NCBI RefSeq assembly: GCF_009727055.1
Contig: NC_052357.1
Coordinates: 4,763,564 to 4,827,563 of the forward strand
Direction of reading: 5' to 3'
From: Benincasa hispida
Lineage: Eukaryota; Streptophyta; Magnoliopsida; Cucurbitales; Cucurbitaceae
DNA length: 64,000 nucleotides
The position numbers were made by a program, and so were the translations under genes. The notes beneath the pieces are model-generated. The model was not told the origin of the DNA. It saw nothing but the letters and a program-made list of their open reading frames with translations, and did no database searches. Shown piece by piece: positions 11,165 to 24,107 of the stretch (its first letter is position 1; each line of letters starts with the position of its first letter).

Positions 11165-13043
11165 TGTTGGATTTTATTTCCTAAAACTCGTAGTTTGTAA
11201 ATTGATAAACATATTCTGTTTTGTTTTTCGATAAAATTGTTATTGAAATTGTAATCTCGAATCCAATAAACTAAGGTCCTGAGGCTATTTAATGTAGACT
11301 TGAACTTTATGTGATGACATAAAACAAGGATCAAATTCGAGTATATAGCCTAAAATGGTCTATAGTATAGGGATAAGGTTGGGCGCCTTGTTTTGGGGAC
11401 ACTATGGATGTGGCCCACTTTGTATTTAGTACAAACGATGTGATCCTGAATCGTTCATATAGAGATATGTGAGTGAGGACATCCTATGCAATGAGTTTGT
11501 ATAAGATTGGACCACGACTTAGTCACTTTTGTTTTATCACATCGTTTAGTCACTTTTGTTTTATCACATCGTTTACTGTATAAAACTGACTAATTCAAAT
11601 TTGATGACCTAGGTAACTCGATCTCAATCCTGAGCTAACTATGAACTCTTGTTTATTCGGGATTATCCTTAGATCTGCATGGGTGAGAGCAGCTCAACAT
11701 TGCTAGCTCAATAAGCCTCCCATTTCAGGGGTAAGATCGGGTAAATAGCTGAGGACATAGGGTGCAAGACGGACTTTGCTTCTACCCGTCTCTAGTGGTA
11801 GTAGATAGGTTGTTCTCTTAAGTGATGACTTCGAAATAAGAACAAGGAACCCCACCCTCTCACTAAGCTGAGAGGAACTGATTTGATGGTTGGACCACAA
11901 ATCAATTGTTCTTTAGAGGTTCAGTGAGACTGAAGGAACAAGAAGTGTTCTCGGGGGTAAAATGGTATTTTAACCCAGCCAAGACCATGAACAACCTGTG
12001 AAAGATTGACTTACTGATTATGGATATATTAGATGGACAGAAACATATCTACAGTGAGGGGAGTGCAACTACGGGACTTTAGTAGAATGACCCGTTAGTT
12101 CACAAATGTTGATTAATTAGGTTAAAGAGTTTTACCAGTTAATCTCGGATTGTTGGAGCCCATAATCTATAGGTCCATTAGGTCCCCCTGCTAGCTCGTA
12201 TGGATTAAACTTAGAACAGTATGTTGGATTAATTCGAATTGTTCGAATTAGGAAAAGGGATTAAAACCACAAGTATGTGCGATATCGCTATCGATTTTTT
12301 GTATGGCACTCTATATTCAGATGTGATTTGAATTTTGAAAATATGAATGCGGATTCATGTTCGGGAGATCAAAATTAGTCAAGAGGGTCAAAACTGTAAA
12401 AAGTCAAAGGGTTGACTTTTTCACTAGGGAAAGTCAAAGTTTGACTTTGACCAAATTGAAAAAAGACCATTTTGCCCTTGACTAAGAGTTAGTGGAATTA
12501 TCCAATATTTTTGTTGGATAATTCCACTAACTCAACTGGACTATGTGTAAACATTATAGAATGACACATAGCCCACTTTTGGTTTAGTGCTTTGTGAGGT
12601 GTTGATCTTTGGTGAGTTTTTACATGCATTAGATGCATGTAATAGTTTTATAAAAAGAAGTTTTCTTTTGAAATAAACTTCTTCTTTATTTTTTAGCAAG
12701 CTAATTTTTCTATAATTTTTAGTTTTCAAATTCACACAAAAAATTCCCTTTTTCTCACATTAACCCTGAACCATTATTTCTTCCCCTTTTCATTCCTTCA
12801 TTCACCGGGTCCCACAACCAGGTTCTGAGTCCAGAGAATAGCGGGTAAACTCTAATGGTGGTTCGGAAGAGTTTGGGTCAAGATTGAGCGAGAAAAGGCG
12901 TTTTTCGGGAGCTACAAAGGTTGTATTCTATCCCTTTTAGTTTACTGTTTTTTTACATATTTGCATGTCTTTTTCCTTTTAATTAAAAGCAATTAAAGTG
13001 TAATTAGATCCTTATTCCATTGTGTATGTCTCATGTTCCATCA
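11165..13043 (+). repeat. 5' LTR of element C
   Basis: This 1,879-bp LTR runs from TGTTGGATTTTATTTCC to CATGTTCCATCA and aligns end to end with 18886-20738. Differences include a duplicated TTAGTCACTTTTGTTTTATCACATCG unit near 11520-11570 that is single in the 3' copy, plus scattered substitutions. Divergence is modest by eye. Confidence 0.92.
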
Positions 13044-13045
13044 TG

Positions 13046-13060
13046 TAGTATCAGAGCATG
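13046..13060 (+). other. Primer-binding site of element C
   Basis: TAGTATCAGAGCATG lies three bases past the LTR end and resembles the TGGTATCAGAGC sequence that copia elements use to pair with initiator methionine tRNA. One base of the usual match is changed and the spacing is slightly off. Confidence 0.7.
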
Positions 13061-14310
13061 CTTTAATTACGCTCAATTGCTTTTGGTGGGTATTTTTTCC
13101 CCTTCTTTCAAGTGTTATATTAAAGCATGTTTGTTTGAAGGAAACATGTTATAGATGAATGTTCTAGGGTTATAATTGTTATAATTTATTTTATAATTAT
13201 TATAAAATAACCTAGACTTCTAAAATCTATAATACAGATAAGATGCATGCTCACTTAGGGTTAACCATCGAGCAATCCCAATTTTCATAGAAAATAGGTC
13301 GATATCTTGTAAAACCGAAGTTACAAGAAAACTCACCCGACAAGATCTTGGCAGAAAGTCTGATAAGATGACTAAGGTTGAAGGTTTTTAAGTTGACGGT
13401 TCATAGAACACCTACTACATGGAGATCGAGCCAACGTCTGAGTTAGGTTAAACTGGTTTTATGAGCATGCCTGAGCGGTGTGAGGTAATCAAATTTGTTT
13501 ATCACCTAGACATCGTAGGTTAAAAATCCAGTATAAAAGTTATACTCGGATGAATCACCTAGAATTAGGATATGTTTAAGTTAGCCAAAATGTATCGCTA
13601 AGTATTTTATACCCTAATCGTCTAGAACACTTCAGCTGGAGAGAAGTAATGTACTTTTAGCTCTAGCGTCCCTAAGAGTTCACACCGTGAGATTCATGCT
13701 TGGCTTTGGGCCGCCCTGGGAGCGGACTCCATTCGGAGAGTGTTTTCATGAGTCAATACCAAGGTGAATCGAGGAAGTTGTTCATAATAAGTGGGAGAAG
13801 GAAGTGTGTCAACACATCCTACGGTCTCTTCCATTAGGTCGCATCGTGAGATTCCTATAATGCGCCTACATGTCTGCCCTAGAGCGACCTTACCAATCGG
13901 AGGGTTGTATTATAGGATTCGGAACTCCGCGAACTCTAGAAATTGATAGGGTCTGTCATGTCTGTTTTCATTCTTGTCTTTCCAACTTCGGGAGCATAAT
14001 GATTCCGATCTTTGAGGTCTGAAAATGGAGGGTCACACTTACGAGAATTACCAAATGTTAGTAAATTCTTGACCAAAGTAGCGATAACTAAGTTACTATA
14101 GGAATAAGAGTTATTCTGGTGATAGTATCTAGTCAAGATAGTCTTGGTTCAACGGAGGAATAGTCGATCACCCTTTGGTGAAGGATATTTTAAACCGTTG
14201 AAATATCGTTACAACTATAATAATGATGGGCACATTATTTTTGCTAAACTTGATTGGATTTTAAAGATTAATGTTTTTTTTACTAAAAAGGATATGTTTT
14301 TCTTTTCAAC
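13061..14310 (+). other. Leader region of element C
   Basis: This is about 1.25 kb between the primer-binding site and the gag start with no recognisable coding. It matches, in reverse orientation, parts of the leader of element A near 20900-21250 (shared region with ACCAAGGTGAAT and the GTGGGAGAA purine run), consistent with both being members of one copia lineage. Confidence 0.65.
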
Positions 14311-15640
14311 ATGACTAGCTCTTTAGTTCAACTATTAGCGTATGAAAAACTAAACGGCGATAACTATTCAGCATGGAAAAACAATCTGAATACAATACTA
14401 GTAATAGATGACATGAGATTTGTCTTAACTGAGGAATGTCCTCAGGCCCCTTCCTTGAATGCTAGCCGAACTCGGGATGCTTATGATCGATGGGTTAAAG
14501 CTAATGATAAAGGCCGTGTTTATATTCTTGCCAGCATGACTGATGTATTGGCGAAGAAATATGAATCCTTGGGCATAGTTAAGGCTATCATGGATTCATT
14601 AAAAGAGATGTCCGGGCAACCATCGTCAATCCTAAGATACGAGGCAATTAAGTACATTTACAATAAGCATATGAAGGAAGGGACCTCTGTTAGAGAACAT
14701 GTCCTGGACATGATGGTCCACTTCAATATTGCTGACGTTAGGGTTGGCAACGGGGCCGGGCCGGGGCAGGGGAGGGTCCCCCATCCTCAGCCCCGTGGGG
14801 AAATTTCCCCCCTATACCCGTCGGGGAAATGGGTCCCTGCAGGGCCCTATTCCCCGTTTTCCTGCGGGGATTCCCCTACTAATTCCCCGTAGGGATTTCT
14901 CTTTTTTTTTTTCTTTTAATTTTTTAAGTTTGGGCTTGACTTTTGGGCTTAAATTTAGAATTTATATATTCAATATTGGGCTTACAACACTATAAGTCTA
15001 TAGTATACATTATAAACATACATATAAATAAGTTATTTTATATATTATAAATATATATTTATAAAATATTAAAAATATAACAATATAAAATCGGGGTCGG
15101 GGTCAGGGTCCCGAAAAAATTCCCCGATTTGACCCCATCCTCGGTAAAACCGAGGATTCCCTGCCCCGAACGGGGCAGGACCCCGCGGGGAATTTTGCCA
15201 ACCCTAGCTGAAGTAAACAGTGACGCCATCGACGAAGAAAATCAGGTTAGCTTTATCATGGAGTCTCTTTCGAAGAGCTTCATACCTTTTCAAACGAATG
15301 CTTCTTTGAATAAGATAGAGTTTAATCTGACAACCATTCTTAATGAGCTCCAGCGTTTTCAAACTCTTACAAAGTCTAAAGGGAAAGAAGTGGAGGCAAA
15401 TGTTGTCACCATAAAGAAAGTTTTAAAAGGATCATCCTCTAAAACTAAAGTTGGACCTTCAAAGAATAAAAATGTTCAAATGAAAAATAAGGGTAAGGGG
15501 AAGACTCCCATGAAAAACAAAGAAAAGAAAGTTGCAGAAAAAAGAAAATGTTTCCACTGCAACCAAAACGGGCACTGGAAGAGGAACTGCCCGAAATACC
15601 TTGCTGAGAAAAAAACAGAAAAAAAAAAAAGCACAAGGTA
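14311..15640 (+). pseudogene. Element C: gag relic interrupted by a MITE
   Basis: Gag starts at the ATG at 14311 (MTSSLVQLLAYEKLNGDNYS, typical of copia gag: 'L.G.NY..W'). It continues through an RYEAIKYIYNKHMKEGTSV block to 14730, where the hAT-type MITE enters. After the MITE, from 15207, it resumes (EVNSDAIDEENQVSFIMESL) and ends with a Lys-rich segment and an intact CCHC knuckle at 15547-15600 (CFHCNQNGHWKRNCPKY). A homopolymer A run at 15619-15629 shifts the frame into pol. Confidence 0.85.
14739..15206. mobile_element. hAT-type MITE inside gag of element C
   Basis: A 468-bp element has ends TAGGGTTGGCAA and (reverse complement of the right end) TAGGGTTGGCAA. It is flanked by 8-bp direct repeats GCTGACGT (14731-14738) and GCTGAAGT (15207-15214), matching at 7 of 8. 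Ends, TSD length and lack of coding capacity fit a hAT-derived MITE. Its ends are unusually rich in G and C (runs such as GGGGCCGGGCCGGGG) while its middle is AT-rich. The gag reading frame is continuous across it once it is set aside. Confidence 0.9.
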
Positions 15641-18600
15641 AATATGATTTACTAGTTGTTGAAACATGTTTAGTGGAGTATGATACCTCAACCTGGATAT
15701 TGGATTCAAGAGCTACAAATCATATTTGCTTCTCCTTTCAAGAAACTAGTTCCTGGAAAAAGCTTGAAAAAGGTGAGACCACCCTCAAGATTGGAACAGG
15801 AGAGGTTGTCTCGGCCGAAGCAGTGGGAGACTTGAAGTTGTTTTTCAAAGATAGATATATTATACTCAAAAATGTTTTGTATGCTTCTAAAATGAGACAT
15901 AATTTAATATCTATCATATGTATATTGGAACAAATGTATAAAATATCTTTTGAAATTAATGAAGCGTTCTTTTTTAGAAAAGGTATTCAAATTTGTTCTG
16001 CCATACTTGACAACAACTTATATAAGTTAAGACCAACTAAAGAAAAATTTGTCTTAAATACTGAGATGTTTAGAACAGCCGAAACTCAGAATAAAAGATA
16101 AAAAGTTTCTTCTAATGCCTATCTATGGCACTTAGACTTGGCCATATAAATCTTAAAAGGATTGAGAGATTGGTTAAGAATGGACTCCTAAATCAGTTAG
16201 AAGACAATTCTTTACGTCCATGTGAGTCTTGTCTTGAGGGAAAAATGATTAAGAGATCTTTTACTGGAAAAGGTCTCAGAGCCACAACACCCTTAGAGCT
16301 CGTACATTCCTGTGGACCGATGAATGTCAAAACTCGAGGTGGGTATGAATATTTCATCAGTTTTATTGATGATTATTCAAGGTATGGTCATATTTACCTA
16401 ATGCATCACAAGTCTGATTCTTTTGAAAAGTTCAAAGAATATAAGGTTGAAGTTGAGAACCGGTTTGGTAAAACAATTAAGACACTATGATCAGATCGAG
16501 GTGGGAAGTACATGGACTTAAGATTCCAGGACTATATGATAGAACACAAAATCAGGTCACAACTCTCTGCACCTAATATGCCTCAGCAGAACGGTGTATC
16601 TGAAAGAAGAAACAGAACCATGTTGGACATGGTTCACTCAATGATGAGCTTTGCTGAGTTACCTAATTCTTTTTGGGGACATGCATTAGAAACTGTTGTC
16701 TATATTTTGAATAATGTTCCCTTTAAAAGTGTTTCAGAAACACCTTATGAGTTATGGAAAGGGGGTAAAGGCAGTTTATGTCACTTTAGGATTTAGGAAT
16801 ATCTGATACACGTATTGGTGCAAAATCCTAAAAAATTGGAACGTTGTTCAAAACTATGCCTATTTATAGGTTATCCAAAAGAAACAAAAAATGCTCTTTT
16901 TTACGATCCTCAAGAGAATAAGGTATTTGTATCGACAAATGCCACATTCTTAGAGGAAGACCACATAAGAAGCCATCAAAGTCGTAGTAGACTAGTATTG
17001 AATGAAATTTCCAAAGACACTACAAATAGAACTAGTTCATCTACTAAAGTAGTAGATAAAACTAGTACATTTGGTCGGTCACATCCTTCTCAAGAGTTGA
17101 GAATGCCTCGACGTAGTGAGAGGGTTGTTTATCAGCCTGACCGTTACTTGGGTTTAACAGAAACATGAGTCGTCATACCTGATGACGACATAGACGATCC
17201 ATCGACCTATAAACAGGCGATAAAAGATGTGGATCGTGATTAGTGGGTCAAAGCCATGGACCTCGAAATGAAGTCTATGTACTTCAATTCTGTCTGAGAA
17301 CTTGTAGATCAACCAAATGATGTAAAACCAATTGGTTGTAAGTGGATCTACAAGAGAAAACGAGACCAAGTCAGTAAAGTACAAATTTTTAAGGCTTGAC
17401 TTATGGCAAAGGGTTATACCCAGAGAGAGAGAGTGGACTATGAAGAAACTTTCTCTCTCGTTGCCATGCTTAAGTCGATTAGAATACTCTTATTCATTGC
17501 CACATTTTATGACTATGAAATTTGGCAGATGGATGTCAAGACAACCTTTTTAAACGACGATCTTGAGGAGAGTATCTATATGACTCAACCAGAGGGGTTT
17601 ATTGCACAGGGTCAAGAACAAAAGGTTTGTAAGCTTCGAAAATCTATTTATGGGTTGAAACAAGCTTCTAGATCTTGGAATATAAGATTTGATACTGCGA
17701 ACAAATCTTATGACTTTGAACATAATGTTGATGAGCTTTGTGTTTACAAGAAGATCGTCAATTCTACTATAACGTTCTTAGTTTTATATGTTGACGATAT
17801 TCTACTCATTGGGAATGAAGTAGGTTACCTAACTGATATCAAGAAATGGCTAGCAACGCAGTTCCAAATGAAAGATTTGGGAAATGCGCAGTATGTTCTT
17901 AGGATTCAGATTATTTGAAACCACAAGAATAGAACACTAGCCATGTCTCAAGCAACTTATACAGACAAAATGTTGTCTAGGTATAAGATGCGGAATTCCA
18001 AAAAAGATATGTTACCTTACATATATGGAATTCATTTGTCAAAGGATCAATGTCCAAAGACACCTCAAAAGGTTGAGGATATGAGACGCATTCCCTATGC
18101 TTCCGCAGTAGGGAGCCTAATGTATGCAATGTTATGTACTAGACCTGACATATGCTACGTAGTAGGGAAAGTCAGTAGGTATCAGTCCAATCCTGGATAT
18201 GATCATTGGACTGTCATTAAGAATATTCTCAAGTATCTTAGGAGAATGAGGAACTACATGCTCGTGTATGGTACTAAGGATTTGATCCTTACTGGATACA
18301 CTGACTCTGATTTTCAAACCGATAAAGATGCAAGAAAATCTACATTGGGATTAGTGTTCGTTCTGAATGGAAGAGCAGTAGTGTGGAGAAGTGTGAAGCA
18401 AAATTGTATTGTAGACTCCACAATGGAAGTTGAATATGTAGCTGCATGTGAAGTAGCAAAGGAAGTAGTATGGTTGAGGAAATTCTTGACAGATTTGGAA
18501 GTCGTTCCAAATATGCATTTGTCTATCACCCTATATTGTGATAATAGTGGTGCAGTTGCAAATTCAAAAGAACCAAGAAGCCACAAGCGCGGCAAGCATA

Positions 18601-18746
18601 TTGAGCACAAATACCATCTTATTCGGGAGATTGTACATCGTGGAGACGTTGTAGTGACCCAGATATCTTCTGAGCAAAACATTGCCGATCCTTTTACAAA
18701 GACCCTCACGGCTAAAGTGTTTGAAGGTCACCTACAGAGTTTGTAA
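15641..18746 (+). pseudogene. Element C: pol relic (protease, integrase, RT, RNase H)
   Basis: Domains in order: protease near 15700 with DSRATNH where DSGATNH is usual, so the catalytic glycine is replaced; pre-integrase HLDLGHI-type block near 16120; integrase to 16796 ([20 protein letters not shown]); integrase C-terminal LFIGYPKETKNALFYD near 16860; RT with MDVKTTFLN, KSIYGLKQASRSWN and YVDDILLIGN (17520-17815); and RNase H with TGYTDSDF, TMEVEY and YCDNSGAV (18290-18560). In-frame stops occur at about 16488, 16794, 17241, 17296, 17398 and 17916. The element cannot encode a working polyprotein, though each domain is still easy to read. Confidence 0.9.
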
Positions 18747-18885
18747 ACTAGGACAAGTGGGAGAACTTTTGGGTATATGCCCTAGTTTATTGTATTCATA
18801 TGTTTATTGTACTCATATGTTTCTTTTCCTCACTTAAATTTAACTATGTGATATTCCACTAGGAGTTTTAATCCAAGTGGGAGTT

Positions 18886-20738
18886 TGTTGGATTTTTTGT
18901 CCTAAAACTCCTAGTTTGTAAATTGACAACCATATTATGTTTTGTATTTCGATAAAATTGTTATTGAAATTGTAATCTTAAATTCAATAAACTAAGGTCC
19001 TGAGGCTATTTAATGTAAACTTGAACTTTATGTGATTACATAAAACATGGATCAAGTTCGAGTATATAGCCTAAAATGGTTAGTATATGGATAAGGTTGG
19101 GCGCATTGTTCTAGGGACACTATGAATGCGGCCCACTTTGTAATTAGTACAAACGATGTGATCTTGAATCGTTCATATAGAGATATGTAAATGGGGGCAT
19201 CCTATGCAATGAGTTTGTATAAAACCGAACCACGACTTAGTCACTTTTGCTTTATAACACTATTTACTGTATAAAACTGACTAATTCAAATTTGATGACC
19301 TAGGTAACTCGATCTCAATCCTGAGTTAACTATGAACTCCTGTTTATTCGGGATTATCCTTAGATCTGCATGGGTGAGAGCAGCTCAACAGCGCTGGCTT
19401 AATAAGCCTCCCATTTCAGGGGTAAGGCCGGGTAAATAGCTGGGGACATAGGGTGCAAGATGGATTTCACTCCTACCCGTTTCTAGTGATAGTAGATAGG
19501 TTGTTCCCTTAAGTGCTGACTTCAGAATAAGAACAAGGGGCCCCACCCTCTCACTAGGCTGAGAGGAACTGGATTTGATAGTTGGACCACAAATCAATTG
19601 TTCTTTAGAGATTTAGTGGGACTGAAGGAACAAGAAGTGTTATCGGGGGTAACACGGTATTTTAACCCAGCCAAGACCATGAACAACCTATGAAAGATTG
19701 ACTTACTGGTTATGGTTATATCAGATGGACAGAAACATATCTACAGTGAGGGGAGTGCAACTACGGGACTTTAGTGGAATGACCCGTTAGTTAACAAATG
19801 TTGATTAATTAGGTTAAAGAGTTTTACCGGTTAATCTCGGATTGTTGGAGCCCATGATCTGTAGGTCCATTAGGTCCCCCTGCTAGCTCATATGGATTAA
19901 ACTTAGAACAGTATGTTGGATTAATTCGAATTGTTCTAATTAGGAAAAGGGATTAAAACCGACAAGTATATGTGATATCGCTATCGGTTTTTTGTATGGC
20001 GCTCTATATTCAAATGTGATTTGAATTTTGAAAATATGAATGCGGATTCATGTTCGGGAGATCAAAATTAGTCAAGAGGGTCAAAACTGTAAAAAGTCAA
20101 ATGGTTGATTTTTTCACTAGGGAAAGTCAAAGTTTGACTTTGACCAAATTGAAAAAAGACCATTTTTCCCTTGACTAAGAGTTAGTGGAATTATCCAAAA
20201 ATTTTGTTGGATAATCCCACTAACTTAAGTGGACATGTGTAAACATTATAGAATGACAAATAGCCCACTTTGGTTTAGTTCTTTTTGAGATGTTGATCTT
20301 TGGTGAGTTTTTACATGCATTAGATGCATGTAATAGTTTTATAAAAAGAAGTTTTCTTTTGAAATAAACTTCTTCTTTCTCTTTTAGCAAGCTAATTTTT
20401 CTATAATTTTTGGTTTTCAAATTCTCACCAAAAATTCTCTTTTTCTCACATTAACCTTGAACCACTATTTCTTCCCCTTTTCATTCCTTCATTCACTGGG
20501 TCCCACGACCCGGTTCTGAGTCCAGAGAATAGCGGGTAAACTCTAGTGGTGGCCTGGAAGAGTTTGGGTCGAGATTGAGCGAGAAAAAGCATTTTTCGGG
20601 AGCTGCAAAAGTTGTATTCTATCCCTTTTAGGTTATTGTTTTTTTAAATATATATTTGCATGTTTTTTTCCTTTTAATTAGAAGCAATTAGAGTGTAATT
20701 AGATCCTTATTCTGCTGTGTATGTCTCATGTTCCTTCA
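18886..20738 (+). repeat. 3' LTR of element C
   Basis: This 1,853-bp LTR runs from TGTTGGATTTTTTGTCC to CATGTTCCTTCA. It is preceded by the purine tract AAGTGGGAGTT (18875-18885) and followed by the target duplication ATATA. It aligns along its whole length with 11165-13043. Confidence 0.92.
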
Positions 20739-20743
20739 ATATA

Positions 20744-22095
20744 CAAAACAACTTGTTGTTCCTGTAAATATTAGTCATTATTGTTCGGTCAAAAAATTGT
20801 TAACTAGCTTAACGTTTCCTTGTAAGTGTAATCCCTCATTTTAATTATAAAGTTCTGCCTCAATGAGCCAACCGTAGGGAAAAATCGACTGGTGCAAAAA
20901 CTAAAGCAACCATATCCATATTTGAAGTTTGAGTAAAGAGTCATGCAAATGTCATTCATAGGGGGATACAAACAAAGGTGTCACGAGACCAAACATGAAA
21001 ATTTACTACAAACTAATGAGAGAGACAATGGGATGTGTTAATACACGTCCCACTGTCACTTACTATAAACACTCTCTCCATTCACCTTGGTATTGACCTA
21101 TATAAACACCACTCGTAGGGCGACACAAGCAAAGATGCCTCGAGGCTGAGTATGAGGGAGAATGTGAAAAGAACAATGAAGTATCATATACCTCATTTTT
21201 CTCCCACTGAGTGTTTTGCCTAGGATTAATTTAACTTAAGAAAGATACAATTACTTATTTTTATTAAGTGATTGTTTAAGTTTGCCCGATAGTAACACTT
21301 ACTTTAGATAGTTACACAATTTTGATTAATTTCATAAACATTTTAATAAACTTTAATCGACAATTGCATGCTTGTAGCAAATCTACCTAATTCACCTTTC
21401 AGGTCAGTTCTGAGGTAGGAGTGTTTCGTTTCCGTCAGCTTAAATACCCTAGCCTAGACAGAACTAGCCTTAGTCAAAGGTCCCCTATAGATACATTTGC
21501 TACAACTTTAATCTTAGACCAGTTTAATCCTATTAAACCGATGAACAAGATTAAACTAATTTCTAATCATATTAGAAATATTGTGAACTTAGGTCTATGT
21601 GAATCATATTTTAAACTTAAAAAATGATCTTAACCTAAGTTTGCATGCAATTCTTTATTATTGATTTTAATTTCTAATTTTATTTAATTATAACAATTAT
21701 AAAATAAATTAGATAAATTCAAGTCAAACATTGCATATAATGACGTACTTAGTAAAATTATAACATTTATAAAATTAACTAGAGTAGTGTCATGCTTCAT
21801 GCAATCTAAATTTTAATTTTCATTACTTAATCATACATAACATTTATATACTGAAGTAATAAAATTATTAATAACATACGTACATCCATACATCCAAACT
21901 ATACATGATAACCCTTAAAATATAAATGATGCATGACTATATTATCAATGCATGAAAACATATATTATAACATTAATTTATAAGATATGATGCACGAGCA
22001 TGTTATAATATTAAATCATGCAACCATATTATAACATTTATAATACTTATGATACATTATTAGATGCATAACCTATGGTGGGATTTTCTATATGG
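20744..22095 (-). other. Element A leader region, between element C and solo LTR D
   Basis: About 1.35 kb of AT-rich, non-coding DNA belongs to the 5' leader of element A (read on the minus strand). It contains the reverse counterpart of the element C leader near 21050-21220. I see no gene in it. Confidence 0.6.
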
Positions 22096-22100
22096 CATAT

Positions 22101-24102
22101 TGTTAGAGTTAGCATACAATTAGTGGAAGCAAATAGAAGTATTAAGCATTTTAATTCATCAATTTAGCAATTAAGAACGCATGTTCATAATAGAAAATAG
22201 AGTTATGAGAAGTTATCCTTGAAGACCTTCTTCAATCCACAAAATTCAGCTTCAATCTTCCCAGCAATCACTTGTAGACTACCACTTGATCTTCTCTACT
22301 ATTCTCTTGGACCTTAGATTGGATTGTGGGATCCAAAATGAGCTAGAATTTAGGAAATTTTGAGAAGAGGTTTTTTAGGTTTTCAATTAGAAGGTGAAGA
22401 ACATCTTCTTCCTCAACTTCAGCTCTAAAATTCCATATGCACGACTATTAATCTCAGCACAATCAGCTGAGTTTTGTTCCTCTTCAGCATGCCAAGACTC
22501 TTCCCAAGAGGTTGACACCTTCTACTTGGAGGATTTCGGTGGAATTGTGAGTCAAAGTGGGGAAAACCTACTCAAATTGGATTTTTCCAATTAAATCCAA
22601 TTTTCTTTTCAAATCAATTTTCTTTAATTTTAATTTTCAGAAAATTAAAATTAAAATTGAAATTGAATTCAATATTTGAATTTTCCAAAAAAAATCAATT
22701 TTTTAATCTTTTCTAATTTTATATCAAATTAATTTAAATAATTAATTTTAAACACAAATTATTTAATTAATTAAAACAATTTAATATCCAATATTAAATT
22801 ATTAAAACACAAAATCTATATTCATGAATCTCTATTCATGTAATTAATATTTAACTCGAATTTAAATATTTTTCAAATTTTCAATTTCGTTTAATTCGTT
22901 AATTAAATGAGTAATTATATCATATATAATTACTAATTCCCTTAATTTGAAATTTGAATGTTTCAAATTCTCTCATCAAGCTATTATAAGGTTTAATATG
23001 TTTGTAAGCTAGTAGGGGACCTAATGGACCTACAAATCATGGGCTTCAACGATCCGAGATTAATCGACTAAACTCTTTAACCCGTATTAACCAACATTCA
23101 TTGACTACTGGGTCACTCTAGTAAAGTCTAGTAGTTGCACTCTCATCACTGTAGATATATTTGTATTCACTCGAAATAACCATAATTAGCAAGTCAACCC
23201 TTTACAGGCTGTCATAATAACGGCTGTGTCAAAAGCTGTTTTACCCCCAGGATTACATATTATTCCTTAAGTCTTACTGATTCTCTAATGAACAATTAGT
23301 TTGTGATCCAATCACTAAATCGAGTCCTTTTCGGGCCAATAAAGGGTAGAACCACTTGTTCAACACCCAAAGTCAGCACTTAAGGGAACGACTTTTCTAC
23401 TATCCCTAAAAGCAGGTAGGAGGAAATTCTATCTTGCACCCTATGTCCCCAGCTATCTATCTGGTCTTATCCCTGAAATAGGAGGCTTATTGAGCCGGTA
23501 CTGTTGAGTCAACCCCTCACGTATGCAAATCTAAGGATAATCCCAAATAAACAAGAGTTCATAATTAGCTAAGGATCAAGGTAAAGTTACCTAGGTCATC
23601 ACATTAAAAAAATCAGTCTTAAATAGTAAACAACGTTATAAAGTAAGAATGACTTATTTCTTGGTCCGATCTTATATAAACTCCTTGCATAAGATGCCCC
23701 TACTTGCATGTCTTCACATGAATAAATCAGGATCACTTTGTTTGTAGCACTTTGCAACAACTGTTACATCTACAAAGCGGTCGCATCCTATAGTGTCCCA
23801 GAATAAGGTACCCCTACCTCTTCTACGTTCTTGACAGCCCATCTAACCTTATCCGTATACTATAGACCATTTTGGCTATTTACTCGAACTTGATCTACTC
23901 TTATGTCTCCACATAAAGTTCAAGTACTCATTTAACAATCATGGATATTAGTTTATTGGATTTAGGTTATTTCTAAAACGAAATGAGCAATTCAAACATT
24001 CAATAACAACTTTATTTAATAAAACTTCAATAACATCTATATTGATTAACATAATAAGTTTATTGCTTACAAACCATGAGTTTTAGGACATAAAACCCAA
24101 CA
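22101..24102 (-). mobile_element. Solo LTR D, inserted in the leader of element A
   Basis: A 2,002-bp block runs TGTTAGAGTTAG...AAAACCCAACA on the plus strand and is flanked by perfect 5-bp repeats CATAT (22096-22100 and 24103-24107). Its right half is a reverse-oriented relative of the element C LTR, sharing for example CACCCTATGTCCCCAGCTAT at 23437-23456. It has no internal region, so it is a solo LTR in minus orientation. The short open frame at 22394-22594 shows no known domain. Confidence 0.9.
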
Positions 24103-24107
24103 CATAT

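Larger units (their letters stand above)
11160..20743 (+). mobile_element. Full-length Ty1/copia retrotransposon C with target duplication ATATA
   Basis: The 5' LTR (11165-13043) and 3' LTR (18886-20738) are both about 1.86 kb and start TGTTGGATTTT. They are flanked by a perfect 5-bp duplication ATATA at 11160-11164 and 20739-20743. A primer-binding-type sequence (AGTATCAGAGC) follows the 5' LTR, and a purine-rich AAGTGGGAGTT precedes the 3' LTR. The internal region holds gag, zinc knuckle, protease, integrase, RT and RNase H in copia order. It is interrupted by a 468-bp MITE in gag and by several in-frame stops. It inserted in the leader of element A in the opposite orientation, so it is younger than A. 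Confidence 0.93.
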
